Assembly: GCA_023391815.1 (NCBI GenBank)
Contig: JAEWAF010000102.1
Location: 1 to 64,000, forward strand
From: Pseudomonadota bacterium
GTDB lineage: Bacteria > Pseudomonadota > Gammaproteobacteria > Steroidobacterales > Steroidobacteraceae
Reading direction: 5' to 3'
DNA: 64,000 nt
Positions 33,591 to 42,956 of this stretch are shown piece after piece. Both the position numbers and the translations under genes were made by a program. Every line of letters begins with the position of its first letter. The stretch's first letter is position 1. The notes under the pieces were generated by a model. The model saw only the letters and a list, made by a program, of their open reading frames with translations, made no database searches and was not told the DNA's origin.

Positions 33591-34130
33591 CTACTCGGTA
33601 CCTTTGCTCAAAACTCGCGCGCACGCTTCAAACATCGCCTTCGAACTTGCGTACCCTTTCACGGGGAAACGGAACACCGCAGTGCTACCGTCGCTCTTGT
33701 CGACGCGAACCAGCCGTTCGGTTGCAAACATGCTTAGCGCGGCTTCCGCGTTCTTATCCAGGATCATGCTAAGACCAGCGTCCATTAGCGGCTTCACGGT
33801 AAGTCGGGCCGCCGAGTCCGCGGCGCCGTCCAGGACCGAAAAAGACACGACGCCGCTGTTCATCTCCACGACTTTCTTTGCACCCAGCAATGCAAAGCTC
33901 AGCCTCGTCCGGCTGTGGCCCTCCCTGTCGCGCGGATCTCTGTTGGCTTGAACTAGCAGCGTATGCTCGGTCTCCGACGAGTCGAGGTTCAGCCCGGCTC
34001 GCGCCATCTCGCACCCTCCATTCATGTTGTGCGCCATCCAGCCCTTGTCGCGCAGCTGAGGCTCTGCCGCGCCAGCAGCTAGACCATAGATTGCAAGCAG
34101 CACGATCCACAGATGTTTCCCAGCTTCCAT
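33591..34130 (-). CDS. secreted hypothetical protein, possibly invasion-associated-locus-B-like
   Basis: The 179-residue product has a signal peptide (LWIVLLAIYGLAAGAAEP). A beta-rich mature part has two Cys (NGGCEMAR; FEACARVL) near its ends that could form a disulfide. The overall pattern (GWxxxNxxxGCxM early, FPVKGYASSKAMFEAC late) recalls IalB-type periplasmic proteins, but the match is weak. It is convergent with the LysR gene (5 bases) and divergent from the next unknown gene. Confidence 0.6.
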   Translation of the reverse strand: MEAGKHLWIVLLAIYGLAAGAAEPQLRDKGWMAHNMNGGCEMARAGLNLDSSETEHTLLVQANRDPRDREGHSRTRLSFALLGAKKVVEMNSGVVSFSVLDGAADSAARLTVKPLMDAGLSMILDKNAEAALSMFATERLVRVDKSDGSTAVFRFPVKGYASSKAMFEACARVLSKGTE

Positions 34131-34319
34131 CGGACGCCTTATTTCAGATTGAAGCTGCGAGGACGTTCAACAGCTTCTTCATTTCTCCCCGGTGCGCCAT
34201 GCGAAGCATAACGTCCAATCCACGCCTCGAGAGCCGGCTCACGGGCGTTCATCGGGCGGGCACTCGCGACGTTCAAGGCCACTGGAGCGCGGTGAGACGG
34301 TACACATACAATCAGGCCC

Positions 34320-35237
34320 ATGTCAGAAGTATCGACCGGCCGCGCGATAGCGGCCACTCTTTTCCTGTTCTCATCGATCTCGTTGGCACAAGACCTGCCG
34401 AAAATCGACGCCGAGACCCCCTCAGTGCCCGCGTGCGCCTTCGAAGACCTCAGGCTGCCGGAGCGCTTACGGGTGTACGCGGCCGGCAGTTATTCGGGCC
34501 GACCGTTGGGCTACGCAATCGATGAGAGCGGACACGAGGCGACCCGGTTCGACATCACCGTGAACAGCACTTCGCAACCGGTGGCGCTCCTGCTGGGCGC
34601 ATACGAGCCAACCGTTTGGAATATCCGCTGGAGCAAAGGCACGCAGATCGTCGCGGTGATGATCTCCGGTTACCACCATCAAGCGATCGCCGGCCTCGAA
34701 GAGTCGGTGCCCGTGTTGAAGAGCAGCTACGATAATCCAGGTCCCTGCGGATATTTCTATGTGAGCGGTGGGCAAACCGCTGCGATCGATCCCATCGCCC
34801 GCGAGCTGTTCCAACAACCGGTCGATCAGGTCTTCCCCGGCTACAGCGACGGCGAGATATTGGTCGGCGATTCGTTATCAATCGGCTTGCAGTTATTGAC
34901 GGGCACTCGCCTGCCAGAAACGCCCCGCGATCGATATGCAGTGATTTCGGGGCAGGCGGCTATCGACAGCGCCGTCGCGAAAGGGGTGCTTCGTCCAGCC
35001 ACGCCCGCCGATGCGGACGCTTGGGTCGTGCTCGGGAGGGCAAACACGCCGAAGCCACCCTTGTACAAGGCGTATGTCGTGCTCGCGCCGTTCAGCTATC
35101 CAAGCGGGCTCGTCGGTGGAGATTCGGTGACGTTCTTCGTTCTCCGCGGCGGCCCTCGACCCTCGGGCAACCCGGGCGAATCGGTCGTTTACGATTTCAA
35201 TTCGATGACCTGCAGTGGACCGCGGTGTGGGCGCTGA
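34320..35237 (+). CDS. secreted hypothetical protein
   Basis: The 305-residue product begins with a signal peptide (AIAATLFLFSSISLAQ). I do not recognise a named family. The N-terminal half has a beta-rich segment with VALLLGAYEPTVWNIRW and VAVMISGYHHQAI (about residues 75-115). I recall seeing this 'YEPTxWxI...VxxSGYHxQ' style in unassigned exported proteins. The C-terminal half contains Cys pairs (NPGPCGYFYV; TCSGPRCGR). It converges on the glutathione transferase gene with 3 bases between. Confidence 0.62.
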   Translation: MSEVSTGRAIAATLFLFSSISLAQDLPKIDAETPSVPACAFEDLRLPERLRVYAAGSYSGRPLGYAIDESGHEATRFDITVNSTSQPVALLLGAYEPTVWNIRWSKGTQIVAVMISGYHHQAIAGLEESVPVLKSSYDNPGPCGYFYVSGGQTAAIDPIARELFQQPVDQVFPGYSDGEILVGDSLSIGLQLLTGTRLPETPRDRYAVISGQAAIDSAVAKGVLRPATPADADAWVVLGRANTPKPPLYKAYVVLAPFSYPSGLVGGDSVTFFVLRGGPRPSGNPGESVVYDFNSMTCSGPRCGR

Positions 35238-35240
35238 CCT

Positions 35241-35918
35241 TCATTGCTTCGGTCCGAAGTCATACTGCCCGCCGCGCTCCAGCGCCCGCCGATACGCCGG
35301 CCGCGAGTGAATCTTCTGTAGGAATGCATAAAGCCGCGGCCGGCTCTGATCCAGACCGCCGCGCATTACCGCGGCCTCCAAAGGAAAACTGAGCTGAATA
35401 TCGGCGGCGGTAAATTCATTGCCGACAAACCATTCACCGCGAGACAACTCGCTCTCGAGGTAATCCAGGTGCAGCTGTAACTGAGGTGTAATGAACGACT
35501 GCTTCACCTGCCGCGCGATCCCACGAGCGATCGGCCGAATGAAAAAAGGCATCGGTCCGCTCTCGATACGATCGAACACTAACTTTAGTAAGAGCGGCGG
35601 CATGGCCGAGCCTTCGGCGTAGTGCATCCAATAGCGATAACGCAATCGCTCTTCCGAGCCAGGCGGCGGCGCCAACTTTCCGTCGCCGTAACGTTCGACC
35701 AGGTATTCAAGGATCAATCCCGACTCGGCAATCGTGCGCCCGGCGTCGGTAATCACCGGCGATTTGCCCAGCGGATGCACCTTCTTCAGCGCCGGCGGCG
35801 CCAGCATGGTGCGGGTATCACGCTGGTAACGCTCGATCTCATAAGGAACACCCAGCTCTTCCAAGAGCCATAACACGCGCTGCGAGCGCGAGTTGTTCAG
35901 GTGATGCACCACGATCAT
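35241..35918 (-). CDS. glutathione S-transferase
   Basis: The 225-residue cytosolic protein has a thioredoxin-like N-terminal domain (MIVVHHLNNSRSQRVLWLLE, then the cis-Pro region HPLGKSPVITD and the glutathione-contacting Glu-Ser in TIAESGLILEYL). An all-helical C-terminal domain follows, with FTAADIQLSFPLEAA, the usual N-capping box. The active-site residue is probably the Ser at position 10 or neighbouring Asn. It conjugates or reduces electrophiles with glutathione; the substrate is unknown. It stands alone. Confidence 0.92.
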   Translation of the reverse strand: MIVVHHLNNSRSQRVLWLLEELGVPYEIERYQRDTRTMLAPPALKKVHPLGKSPVITDAGRTIAESGLILEYLVERYGDGKLAPPPGSEERLRYRYWMHYAEGSAMPPLLLKLVFDRIESGPMPFFIRPIARGIARQVKQSFITPQLQLHLDYLESELSRGEWFVGNEFTAADIQLSFPLEAAVMRGGLDQSRPRLYAFLQKIHSRPAYRRALERGGQYDFGPKQ

Positions 35919-36210
35919 CCGACGTTACTCCATTACCTGCGACGTTATTGCCGCTGTGCCGTGATTGTCGCAATTTGTCAGCCACTGGATGCACTTAGAA
36001 CGTATCTCACGCGCACGCATTCATTACGGCATATGGAAATAACCGGTCAAACTCTGGCGATTCCTGATCCGACTTCATCAATGTCGTGCGCTCAACCCGA
36101 TTTCTCCTCTTGCGCCCGGTGCCTAAAGTGGCGCCCCAGTCAGGCAGTGCCGCCGCCGTAGGCCTGTTTAGAAAGCTTCGGTTCCAGAAAAGTTTTAGAG
36201 GGAGTCTCGA

Positions 36211-37431
36211 ATGAACAACGCAAGTCGTGACAGCCAGCCCGCCGGTCGTTTTGTGACCGTTGTGTTGCCAGCGCTCGCCGCCGCTGTGCTGACGCTGCTG
36301 CTCCAGGGCTGCAAGAGCGAAGCGCAGACGCAAGCCGCCGCACCGCTGCCGCAGGTTTCGGTCGCCGCCGCGCTCGAGCGTGACGTGCAGGAGTGGGATG
36401 AGTTCACCGGTCGTCTGGAAGCCGTGGAATCGGTCGAAATCCGGCCCCGCGTCACTGGATATATCGAAAGCGTGAACTTCACCGAAGGCAGCATCGTGAA
36501 AAAGGGCGATCTGCTGTTCGTGATCGATCCGCGTCCGTATCGCGCCGACCTGTCGAAGGCGGAAGCCGAGCTCGCTCGAGCCATCGCCCGCGCTGAGCTG
36601 AGCAATACCGATGTGGAACGCAGTGAGAAGCTGCTCGGCGTGAAGGCGGTCTCTCGTGAAGAGTATGACCAGCGCCTCAACGCGCAGCGCGAATCGCAAG
36701 CCAACGTCGAAGCGGCTCGCGCCGCCGTGACAGCGGCGAAGTTGAATCTCGAATTCACTCGTGTGACCGCGCCGATCAGCGGCCGTGTCAGCCGCGCGGT
36801 CGTGACTGCGGGCAACCTGGTGACAGGGGGCTCGACGCAGGCGACGCTGCTGACGACGGTAGTTTCGATCGATCCGATCTATGTGACGTTCGAAGGCGAC
36901 GAGCAGGTGTATCTGAAGTACACCGAGCTGGCGCGCCGTGGCGATCGGCCGAGCTCGCGCGACGCCGCCAACCCGGTGTTGATGGCGCTGGCGAACGAGC
37001 AAGGCTTTCCTCACAAGGGAACGATGACCTTCGTCGACAACCAGGTCGATCCGCGCACCGGCACGATCCGCGCCCGCGCTTCGTTCGAGAACAAAGACGG
37101 CTATCTCACGCCGGGCTTGTTTGCTCGAGTGAAGTTGCTCGGTCACAGCTCACGCAAGCTGGTGCTGGTCGATGACCGCGCCGTCGGCACGGACCAGAGC
37201 CAGAAGTTCGTTTACGTCGTCGATAGCGACAACAAAGTCTCCTATCGCAGCGTGAAGGTCGGCCGCCTCAGCGATGGCCTGCGTATCGTGCAGGAGGGCC
37301 TGCAGCCCGGCGAGAACGTGATCGTAAACGGCCTCCAGCGGGTGCATCCGGGTGTGGTCGTCGCTCCCGAGAAGGTGGCGATGGACGCACGTTTGAATGA
37401 CAGCACGATGCTCGCCTCGACCAAGCCTTAA
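36211..37431 (+). CDS. RND efflux periplasmic adaptor lipoprotein (MexE/AcrA type)
   Basis: This is the membrane-fusion subunit of a tripartite drug/solvent pump. The 406-residue protein has a lipoprotein signal (VLPALAAAVLTLLLQGC, Cys about 34). Beta-barrel and lipoyl segments follow (VEIRPRVTGYIESVNFTEGS; KKGDLLFVIDPRPY), with an alpha-hairpin of about 100 residues and the C-terminal LTPGLFARVKLLG. The ribosome site is GAGGGAG. It is first of three genes. The 292-base region upstream shows a small palindrome (ATTG-TCG-CAAT) but no obvious dedicated regulator gene nearby. Confidence 0.94.
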   Translation: MNNASRDSQPAGRFVTVVLPALAAAVLTLLLQGCKSEAQTQAAAPLPQVSVAAALERDVQEWDEFTGRLEAVESVEIRPRVTGYIESVNFTEGSIVKKGDLLFVIDPRPYRADLSKAEAELARAIARAELSNTDVERSEKLLGVKAVSREEYDQRLNAQRESQANVEAARAAVTAAKLNLEFTRVTAPISGRVSRAVVTAGNLVTGGSTQATLLTTVVSIDPIYVTFEGDEQVYLKYTELARRGDRPSSRDAANPVLMALANEQGFPHKGTMTFVDNQVDPRTGTIRARASFENKDGYLTPGLFARVKLLGHSSRKLVLVDDRAVGTDQSQKFVYVVDSDNKVSYRSVKVGRLSDGLRIVQEGLQPGENVIVNGLQRVHPGVVVAPEKVAMDARLNDSTMLASTKP

Positions 37432-37441
37432 CTACGAAATC

Positions 37442-37519
37442 GATGCGCTCGCAGTGTGAGCGAGCGCATCTCAGCAGATGAATCGACAGACCTGTTTGGC
37501 CGCGGCCTCGAGCCGCGGC
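37442..37519 (+). promoter_or_regulatory. tandem hairpins between adaptor and permease genes
   Basis: GATGCGCTCGC (37442-37452) / GCGAGCGCATC (37460-37470) is a perfect 11-bp stem with a 7-base loop, starting 10 bases after the adaptor stop. A second, GCCGCGGC (37499-37506) / GCCGCGGC (37512-37519), follows with a 5-base loop. Neither has a T-run. They could protect the adaptor message or lower read-through into the permease, adjusting subunit ratios. Confidence 0.65.
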
Positions 37520-37560
37520 TGTAGGGGACGCTTTCGCCCCCGTTTTGTGGGGAGTTATTT

Positions 37561-40500
37561 ATGAAATTCGCACGATTCTTTATCGATCGACCGATCTTTG
37601 CCGCGGTCGTTTCGATCATCATCTTCCTGGTCGGCGCCATTGCCATGTGGAAGCTGCCGATCAGCCAGTATCCGGAGGTCGTACCGCCGACCGTGGTCGT
37701 GACGGCTTCGTATCCGGGCGCCAATCCCAAGGTGATCGCGGAGACCGTCGCCGCGCCGCTCGAACAGGAAATCAATGGCGTCGAGAACATGCTCTACATG
37801 TCCTCGCAAGCCACGAGCGACGGTCTGATGACACTCACCGTCACCTTCCGACTCGGCACGAACGTCGACACAGCGCAGGTACAGGTCCAGAACCGCGTGG
37901 CGCAAGCCTTGCCGCGCTTGCCTGAAGACGTGCGACGAGTGGGTGTCACGACGTTGAAGGCCTCGCCCGACCTGCTCCTAGTCGTGCATCTCACTTCGCC
38001 CGACAACCGCTACGACACCGTCTATTTGCGTAACTACGCGACACTGCAGGTTCGTGACGTGCTCGCTCGTCTGCCCGGCATGGGTGACGTGCGCTTGTTC
38101 GGCTCGGGTGATTACTCGATGCGCGTGTGGCTCGATCCGGAACGCATCGCGAGCCGCGGCTTGACGGCCGGCGACGTCGTGAACGCGATTCGCGAACAAA
38201 ACGTGCAAGTGGCCGCCGGCGTCATCGGTGCGGACCCCGCGCCCGCCAACGTCGACTATCAATTGAACGTCACCGCGTCGGGACGCTTGATCACCGAAGA
38301 GCAGTTCGGTGACATCGTCGTCAAGACGCTCCCCGACGGCTCGGTCACGACGCTCAAAGACGTCGCACGCATCGAGCTCGGCGCCGGTCAGTACTCGCTG
38401 CGCAGCTTGTTGAACAACAAGTCGGCGGTCGCGATTCCGGTCTTCCAGGCTCCTGGCGCCAACGCGCTGGAGCTGTCGGACGCCGTGCGCGAGACCATGA
38501 AAGAGCTGAGCAAGAACTTCCCCGAAGGCATCAAGTACGAGATCGTCTACGACCCGACGGTGTTCGTGCGCGACTCCATCACCGCGGTGATTCATACCTT
38601 GCTCGAAGCGTTGGCGCTGGTCGTCATCGTGGTCATCGTGTTCCTGCAGACCTGGCGCGCCTCGATCATTCCGTTGCTGGCCGTGCCCGTGTCCATCATC
38701 GGCACGTTCGCGCTGATGCTGGCGTTCGGCTTCTCCATCAATGCGCTGTCGCTGTTCGGCCTGGTGCTGGCCATCGGCATCGTGGTGGACGACGCCATCG
38801 TGGTGGTCGAGAACGTCGAACGAAACATCGAGAATGGACTCTCGCCGCTGGAAGCGACCTACAAGGCCATGGATGAAGTCAGCGGCCCCATCATTGCGAT
38901 TGCCCTCGTGCTGGTCGCGGTGTTCGTGCCCATCGCGTTCATCACCGGCCTCACTGGTGAGTTCTACAAGCAGTTCGCGCTGACGATCGCCATCTCGACG
39001 GTGATCTCCGCGATCAATTCGTTGACCTTGAGCCCGGCGCTGGCCTCGCTGCTGTTGAAGCCGCACGGTGCCAAGCCGGACGCGCTCACTCGCGGCATGG
39101 ACAAAGTGTTCGGTCGCTTTTTCCGCGCGTTCAACAATTTCTTCCATCGCTCCGGTGACAAGTATGTCGGCGGCGTGCGCGGCGTGCTCCGTCACAAGAG
39201 CATGACGATGGGCGTGTTCGCGCTGCTGCTGGTCGCGACCTGGGGCTTGTTCCAGGCGACCCCGAAGGGCTTCATTCCGGTGCAGGACAAGCAGTACCTG
39301 ATCACGCTGATCCAGCTGCCGAACGCGGCCTCGCTGAATCGCACCGACGAAATCGTGCGGCAGGTGGGCCAGATCGGCGCGAAGATCCCGGGCGTGCGCG
39401 ACGCCGTGCAGTTCCCCGGGCTCTCGGTCGCCGGCTTCACCAACAGCCCGAACTCGGCCATCGTGTTCTTCGGCCTGGAGGACTTCGACAAGCGTAAGTC
39501 CGCCGATCTCTCAGGGTTCGCCATCGCGCAGAAGCTCAATGGCGCGCTGAGCTCGATCAAGGAAGCGCAGATCGTGACTTTCCCGCCGCCGCCCGTGAAC
39601 GGCCTCGGCACGCTCGGCGGCTTCAAGCTGCAACTCGAAGATCGCGCCGACCTGGGCTATGACGAGCTGTACAAGGCGACACAAGCCGTGATGGCGAAGG
39701 CGCGTCAGCAGCCGGAGCTCACCGGTGTGTTCTCGAATTACGAAGTGAACGTGCCGCAGGTCCTCGCCGACGTGAATCGTGTCAAGGCGAAGGAACATGG
39801 GGTGCCGCTCAGCAATGTGTTCGAAGCGCTGCAGGTCTATCTCGCGTCTCAGTACGTGAATGACTTCAACCGCTTCGGCCGCACGTACAAGGTCATCGCG
39901 CAGGCGGACTACGAGCACCGCGCGAAGCCCGAAGACATCATGCGCCTGAAGACCCGTAACGAGGCGGGCGAGATGGTGCCGCTCGGTTCGATCGTGCAGG
40001 TGTCGCAGACCTACGGCCCGGATCGTGTGTTCCGTTACAACGGTTATCTCACGGCCGACATCAACGGCGGCCCGGCGCCCGGCTATTCGACCGGTCAGGC
40101 CAAGGCGGTGATGGAACGTATCCTCGCCGAGAACCTGCCGAACGGCGTGAAGTACGAGTGGACCGATCTCACCTACCAGGAAATCCTGGTGGGCAACAGC
40201 TCGGTGTTCGTCTTCCCGTTGTGCGTGCTGCTGGTCGTGCTGGTGCTCGCCGCGCTCTATGAGAGCTGGACGTTGCCGCTGGCCATTGTCGCAATCGTGC
40301 CGATGGCGCTGCTGTCCGCGATCTTCGGCGTGTGGATCACCGGCGGTGACAACAACATCTTCACCCAGATTGCGCTGTTCGTGCTGGTGGGTCTGGCGAG
40401 CAAGAACGCCATTCTGATCGTCGAGTTCGCCAAGGACCGCGAGAAGGCCGGTGTCGATCCGTTCAACGCCGCGCTGGAAGCGGCCCGTCTGCGACTGCGG

Positions 40501-40743
40501 CCCATCCTGATGACCTCGATCGCATTCATCATGGGTGTGGTGCCGCTGGTGCTCGCGTCGGGCGCAGGCGCGGAGATGCGTCACGCCATCGGCATCGCCG
40601 TGTTCTCCGGCATGCTCGGTGTGACCTTCTTCGGTCTGTTCCTGACACCCGTGTTCTACGTCCTGCTGCGCGCGGCCGTCGTCAACAAATTCCGCGCGCG
40701 TAAACAATCAGAGGCCATCGAAGGAGCGGCCCATCATGCGTAA
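37561..40743 (+). CDS. RND multidrug efflux permease (HAE1 family, MexF-like)
   Basis: This 1060-residue inner-membrane, proton-driven pump exports hydrophobic compounds. Features in order: first helix (FFIDRPIFAAVVSIIIFLVG), porter subdomains with YPEVVPPTVVVTASYPGA, and TM4 with the proton-relay Asp pair in GIVVDDAIVVVENVERN. A second half repeats the layout, with the TM10 Lys in VGLASKNAILIVEFAKD and a final helix set ending near 1035. The wording is closest to MexF-like transporters. A GGGGAG ribosome site precedes the ATG, and the end overlaps the outer-membrane gene by 8 bases. Confidence 0.96.
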   Translation: MKFARFFIDRPIFAAVVSIIIFLVGAIAMWKLPISQYPEVVPPTVVVTASYPGANPKVIAETVAAPLEQEINGVENMLYMSSQATSDGLMTLTVTFRLGTNVDTAQVQVQNRVAQALPRLPEDVRRVGVTTLKASPDLLLVVHLTSPDNRYDTVYLRNYATLQVRDVLARLPGMGDVRLFGSGDYSMRVWLDPERIASRGLTAGDVVNAIREQNVQVAAGVIGADPAPANVDYQLNVTASGRLITEEQFGDIVVKTLPDGSVTTLKDVARIELGAGQYSLRSLLNNKSAVAIPVFQAPGANALELSDAVRETMKELSKNFPEGIKYEIVYDPTVFVRDSITAVIHTLLEALALVVIVVIVFLQTWRASIIPLLAVPVSIIGTFALMLAFGFSINALSLFGLVLAIGIVVDDAIVVVENVERNIENGLSPLEATYKAMDEVSGPIIAIALVLVAVFVPIAFITGLTGEFYKQFALTIAISTVISAINSLTLSPALASLLLKPHGAKPDALTRGMDKVFGRFFRAFNNFFHRSGDKYVGGVRGVLRHKSMTMGVFALLLVATWGLFQATPKGFIPVQDKQYLITLIQLPNAASLNRTDEIVRQVGQIGAKIPGVRDAVQFPGLSVAGFTNSPNSAIVFFGLEDFDKRKSADLSGFAIAQKLNGALSSIKEAQIVTFPPPPVNGLGTLGGFKLQLEDRADLGYDELYKATQAVMAKARQQPELTGVFSNYEVNVPQVLADVNRVKAKEHGVPLSNVFEALQVYLASQYVNDFNRFGRTYKVIAQADYEHRAKPEDIMRLKTRNEAGEMVPLGSIVQVSQTYGPDRVFRYNGYLTADINGGPAPGYSTGQAKAVMERILAENLPNGVKYEWTDLTYQEILVGNSSVFVFPLCVLLVVLVLAALYESWTLPLAIVAIVPMALLSAIFGVWITGGDNNIFTQIALFVLVGLASKNAILIVEFAKDREKAGVDPFNAALEAARLRLRPILMTSIAFIMGVVPLVLASGAGAEMRHAIGIAVFSGMLGVTFFGLFLTPVFYVLLRAAVVNKFRARKQSEAIEGAAHHA

Positions 40744-42178
40744 CCTGAAACAAATTACGTTGAGTCTGAGCAAGAAGTTGTCCGTCCTCGCGGTGAGCGC
40801 CGTGCTCGCCGCGTGCGCGGTCGGGCCGGATTACCACCAGCCCGAAACGAAGTCTCCCGATGAATTCGTGAGCGTGGATCCGACGCAGTTCGCGACCGAG
40901 AATGTCGAGAGCGATTTCTGGAAGGCGTTCAACGATGAGCAACTGAACACGCTGATCGAGGAAGCGCTGAAGGCGAATCACGACATCCGGATCGCGACGG
41001 CTCGGTTGCGTGAGGCGCGTGCGATTCGAGGCGAGGCGCAGTTGGACTTCGCGCCGACGGTGACCGCTTCGGGCGGTCACACCGAATCACGCGTGAGTCA
41101 GCGTCAAGCGCTTGGCTTCGCGCGCGATCAGGACTACTACGATGCGGGCTTCGATGCGTTCTGGGAACTGGATTTCTTCGGTCGCGTTCGCCGTAACGTC
41201 GAAGCAAACACGGCACTGGTGCAGGCGGCTGAGGCAGGCGTGTACAGCACGCAGGTGAGCGTCACTGCGGAGGTCGCGCGCAATTACTTCGAGCTGCGTG
41301 GCTCGCAGCAGCGCCTCGAGGTCGCTCAGCGTAACGCCGAGAACCAGCGTGAAACGTTGCGTATCACGACCGCTCGACTCGAAGCGGGTCGCGGCACGCA
41401 ACTCGACACGTCACGTGCGCAAGCGCAGTTGTCGGCGACCCTGGCGACGATTCCCGACTTCGAATCGGCCATCACTCGGAGCATCCTGCGATTGGGCGTG
41501 CTGACGGGCAAATCACCGGAAGCGCTGATTCCGCAGCTGTCGGCCGTGCAGAAGCTGCCCACGCTCCCGGCGACGCAGAACATCGGCACACCGGAGCTGC
41601 TGCTGCGTCGTCGTCCCGACATCAAAGTTGCCGAGCGTCAGCTTGCATCCGCAACGGCTCAGATCGGTGTGGCGGTCGGCGATTTGTTCCCGCGCATCTC
41701 CTTCGTGGGTCGCTGGGGCTTCGACGCGATCGACAGCGGCGATCTCGGCAAGACCAGCGCCGAAAGCTACTCCTTCGGTCCGAGCATCCAGTGGGCCGCG
41801 TTCGACCTCGGTCGCGTTCGCCAGCAGATCAAACAACGCGAAGCTGCGACTGATCGTGCGCTAGCTGTGTACCAGCAGACGGTGTTGCAGGCGTTGGAAG
41901 AAACTGACGCGAGCATGACCGCTTACGTGAAGGCAAAGGTGAAACAAGCTCACCTGCAAGACAGCACCACCGCTTCCCTCGAAGCTGTGACGCTGGCTCG
42001 CGCCCGCTACGAAAGCGGCGTCGCCGACTTCCTCACCGTCCTCGACGCTGAACGCAGCGCGCTGACAGCGGAAGATCAGCTCGCCCTGAGCGAGACTCAG
42101 ACCGCGACCGCACTGCTCGCCACTTACAAGGCGCTGGGCGGGGGCTTCCGACCGCTGAACGCGCAGGCGAAGCTGTAG
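40736..42178 (+). CDS. RND efflux outer-membrane lipoprotein (OprM/NodT family)
   Basis: This 480-residue TolC-like channel completes the pump. The signal ends in a lipobox (SAVLAACAVGPDYHQP). Two outer-membrane-factor repeats follow, each with long helices (for example LNTLIEEALKANHDIRIATA; TPELLLRRRPDIKVAERQLA) and the family signature SYSFGPSIQWAAFDLGRVRQ. The N-terminal Cys-x-VGPDY is characteristic of NodT/OprM. The start lies inside the permease's last codons, so translation is coupled. Confidence 0.95.
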   Translation: MRNLKQITLSLSKKLSVLAVSAVLAACAVGPDYHQPETKSPDEFVSVDPTQFATENVESDFWKAFNDEQLNTLIEEALKANHDIRIATARLREARAIRGEAQLDFAPTVTASGGHTESRVSQRQALGFARDQDYYDAGFDAFWELDFFGRVRRNVEANTALVQAAEAGVYSTQVSVTAEVARNYFELRGSQQRLEVAQRNAENQRETLRITTARLEAGRGTQLDTSRAQAQLSATLATIPDFESAITRSILRLGVLTGKSPEALIPQLSAVQKLPTLPATQNIGTPELLLRRRPDIKVAERQLASATAQIGVAVGDLFPRISFVGRWGFDAIDSGDLGKTSAESYSFGPSIQWAAFDLGRVRQQIKQREAATDRALAVYQQTVLQALEETDASMTAYVKAKVKQAHLQDSTTASLEAVTLARARYESGVADFLTVLDAERSALTAEDQLALSETQTATALLATYKALGGGFRPLNAQAKL

Positions 42179-42260
42179 CTGGCTTCGGAGCGCCGGGACG
42201 CTCGAGCGTACTCGCATAAAACATGCGTCGGCTCGATGCCGGAACGAACTACGATGGGCC

Positions 42261-42956
42261 ATGCCTATCGAGCTCATCTGCATCGACGCCGACGACACCT
42301 TGTGGCACAACATGCGTCACTTCGAGGTAGCGGAGCAGGCATTCGTTGCAATACTGCGCCCCTTCGCCGACGCGGGCATCGCATTGGAACGCCTGCAGCG
42401 CATAGGAGGCGCGAATCTCAGGCTCTATGGTTATGGCGCCAAGAGCTTCACGCTGTCGATGATCGAAACCGCCACGGAATTGTGTGGCGACAGGCTGCCG
42501 GCCTCCGCCGTGCGCGACATCCTCGAAGCGGGGCGTCAGCTGCACAGTCATCCGGTAGAGTTGCTGCCCGGCGTGGAAGAAACATTGCAGGCATTGGCAG
42601 ACCGGGCACGACTGGTGCTGGTCACCAAAGGCGATCTGTTACATCAGGAAGCGAAGCTCGCGGCGTCGGGATTAGGAGAGCGCTTCTCGGGCATAGAGAT
42701 CGTCAGCGACAAACACGCCGGCACATTTCGAATATTGTTTGCACGCCACGGGGTCGATGCGAACCGATGCGCAATGGTGGGCGACTCGATCCGCTCCGAT
42801 ATATTGCCTGCACTGGAAGCAGGCGCCTGGGCCGGATGGGTACCGGCGGAAATCGTGTGGCATCACGAGCGCGCCGACGCGCCCCTGGATCAGGCGCGCT
42901 TCCGGCGGCTGGCTTCTCTGCTCGAAGCGCCCGAGTGGATCGAGGGTATCGAATAG
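42261..42956 (+). CDS. HAD-superfamily hydrolase
   Basis: The 231-residue cytosolic phosphatase has HAD motif I ICIDADDTLWHN (nucleophile Asp8-x-Asp10), motif II with Thr in LVLVTKGD, a motif III Lys (VSDKHAGTF) and motif IV MVGDSIRSDI. It resembles the YjjG/Gph-like group that dephosphorylates small sugar phosphates or nucleotides. A helical cap lies between motifs I and II. Its last 67 bases overlap the end of the convergent XRE gene, a larger overlap than elsewhere here. Confidence 0.9.
   Translation: MPIELICIDADDTLWHNMRHFEVAEQAFVAILRPFADAGIALERLQRIGGANLRLYGYGAKSFTLSMIETATELCGDRLPASAVRDILEAGRQLHSHPVELLPGVEETLQALADRARLVLVTKGDLLHQEAKLAASGLGERFSGIEIVSDKHAGTFRILFARHGVDANRCAMVGDSIRSDILPALEAGAWAGWVPAEIVWHHERADAPLDQARFRRLASLLEAPEWIEGIE

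Noticed and set aside
37978..39195. Minus-strand open frame opposite the RND permease
   Set aside because: Antisense to a clear MexF-like permease; His/Asp/Arg-rich shadow composition.
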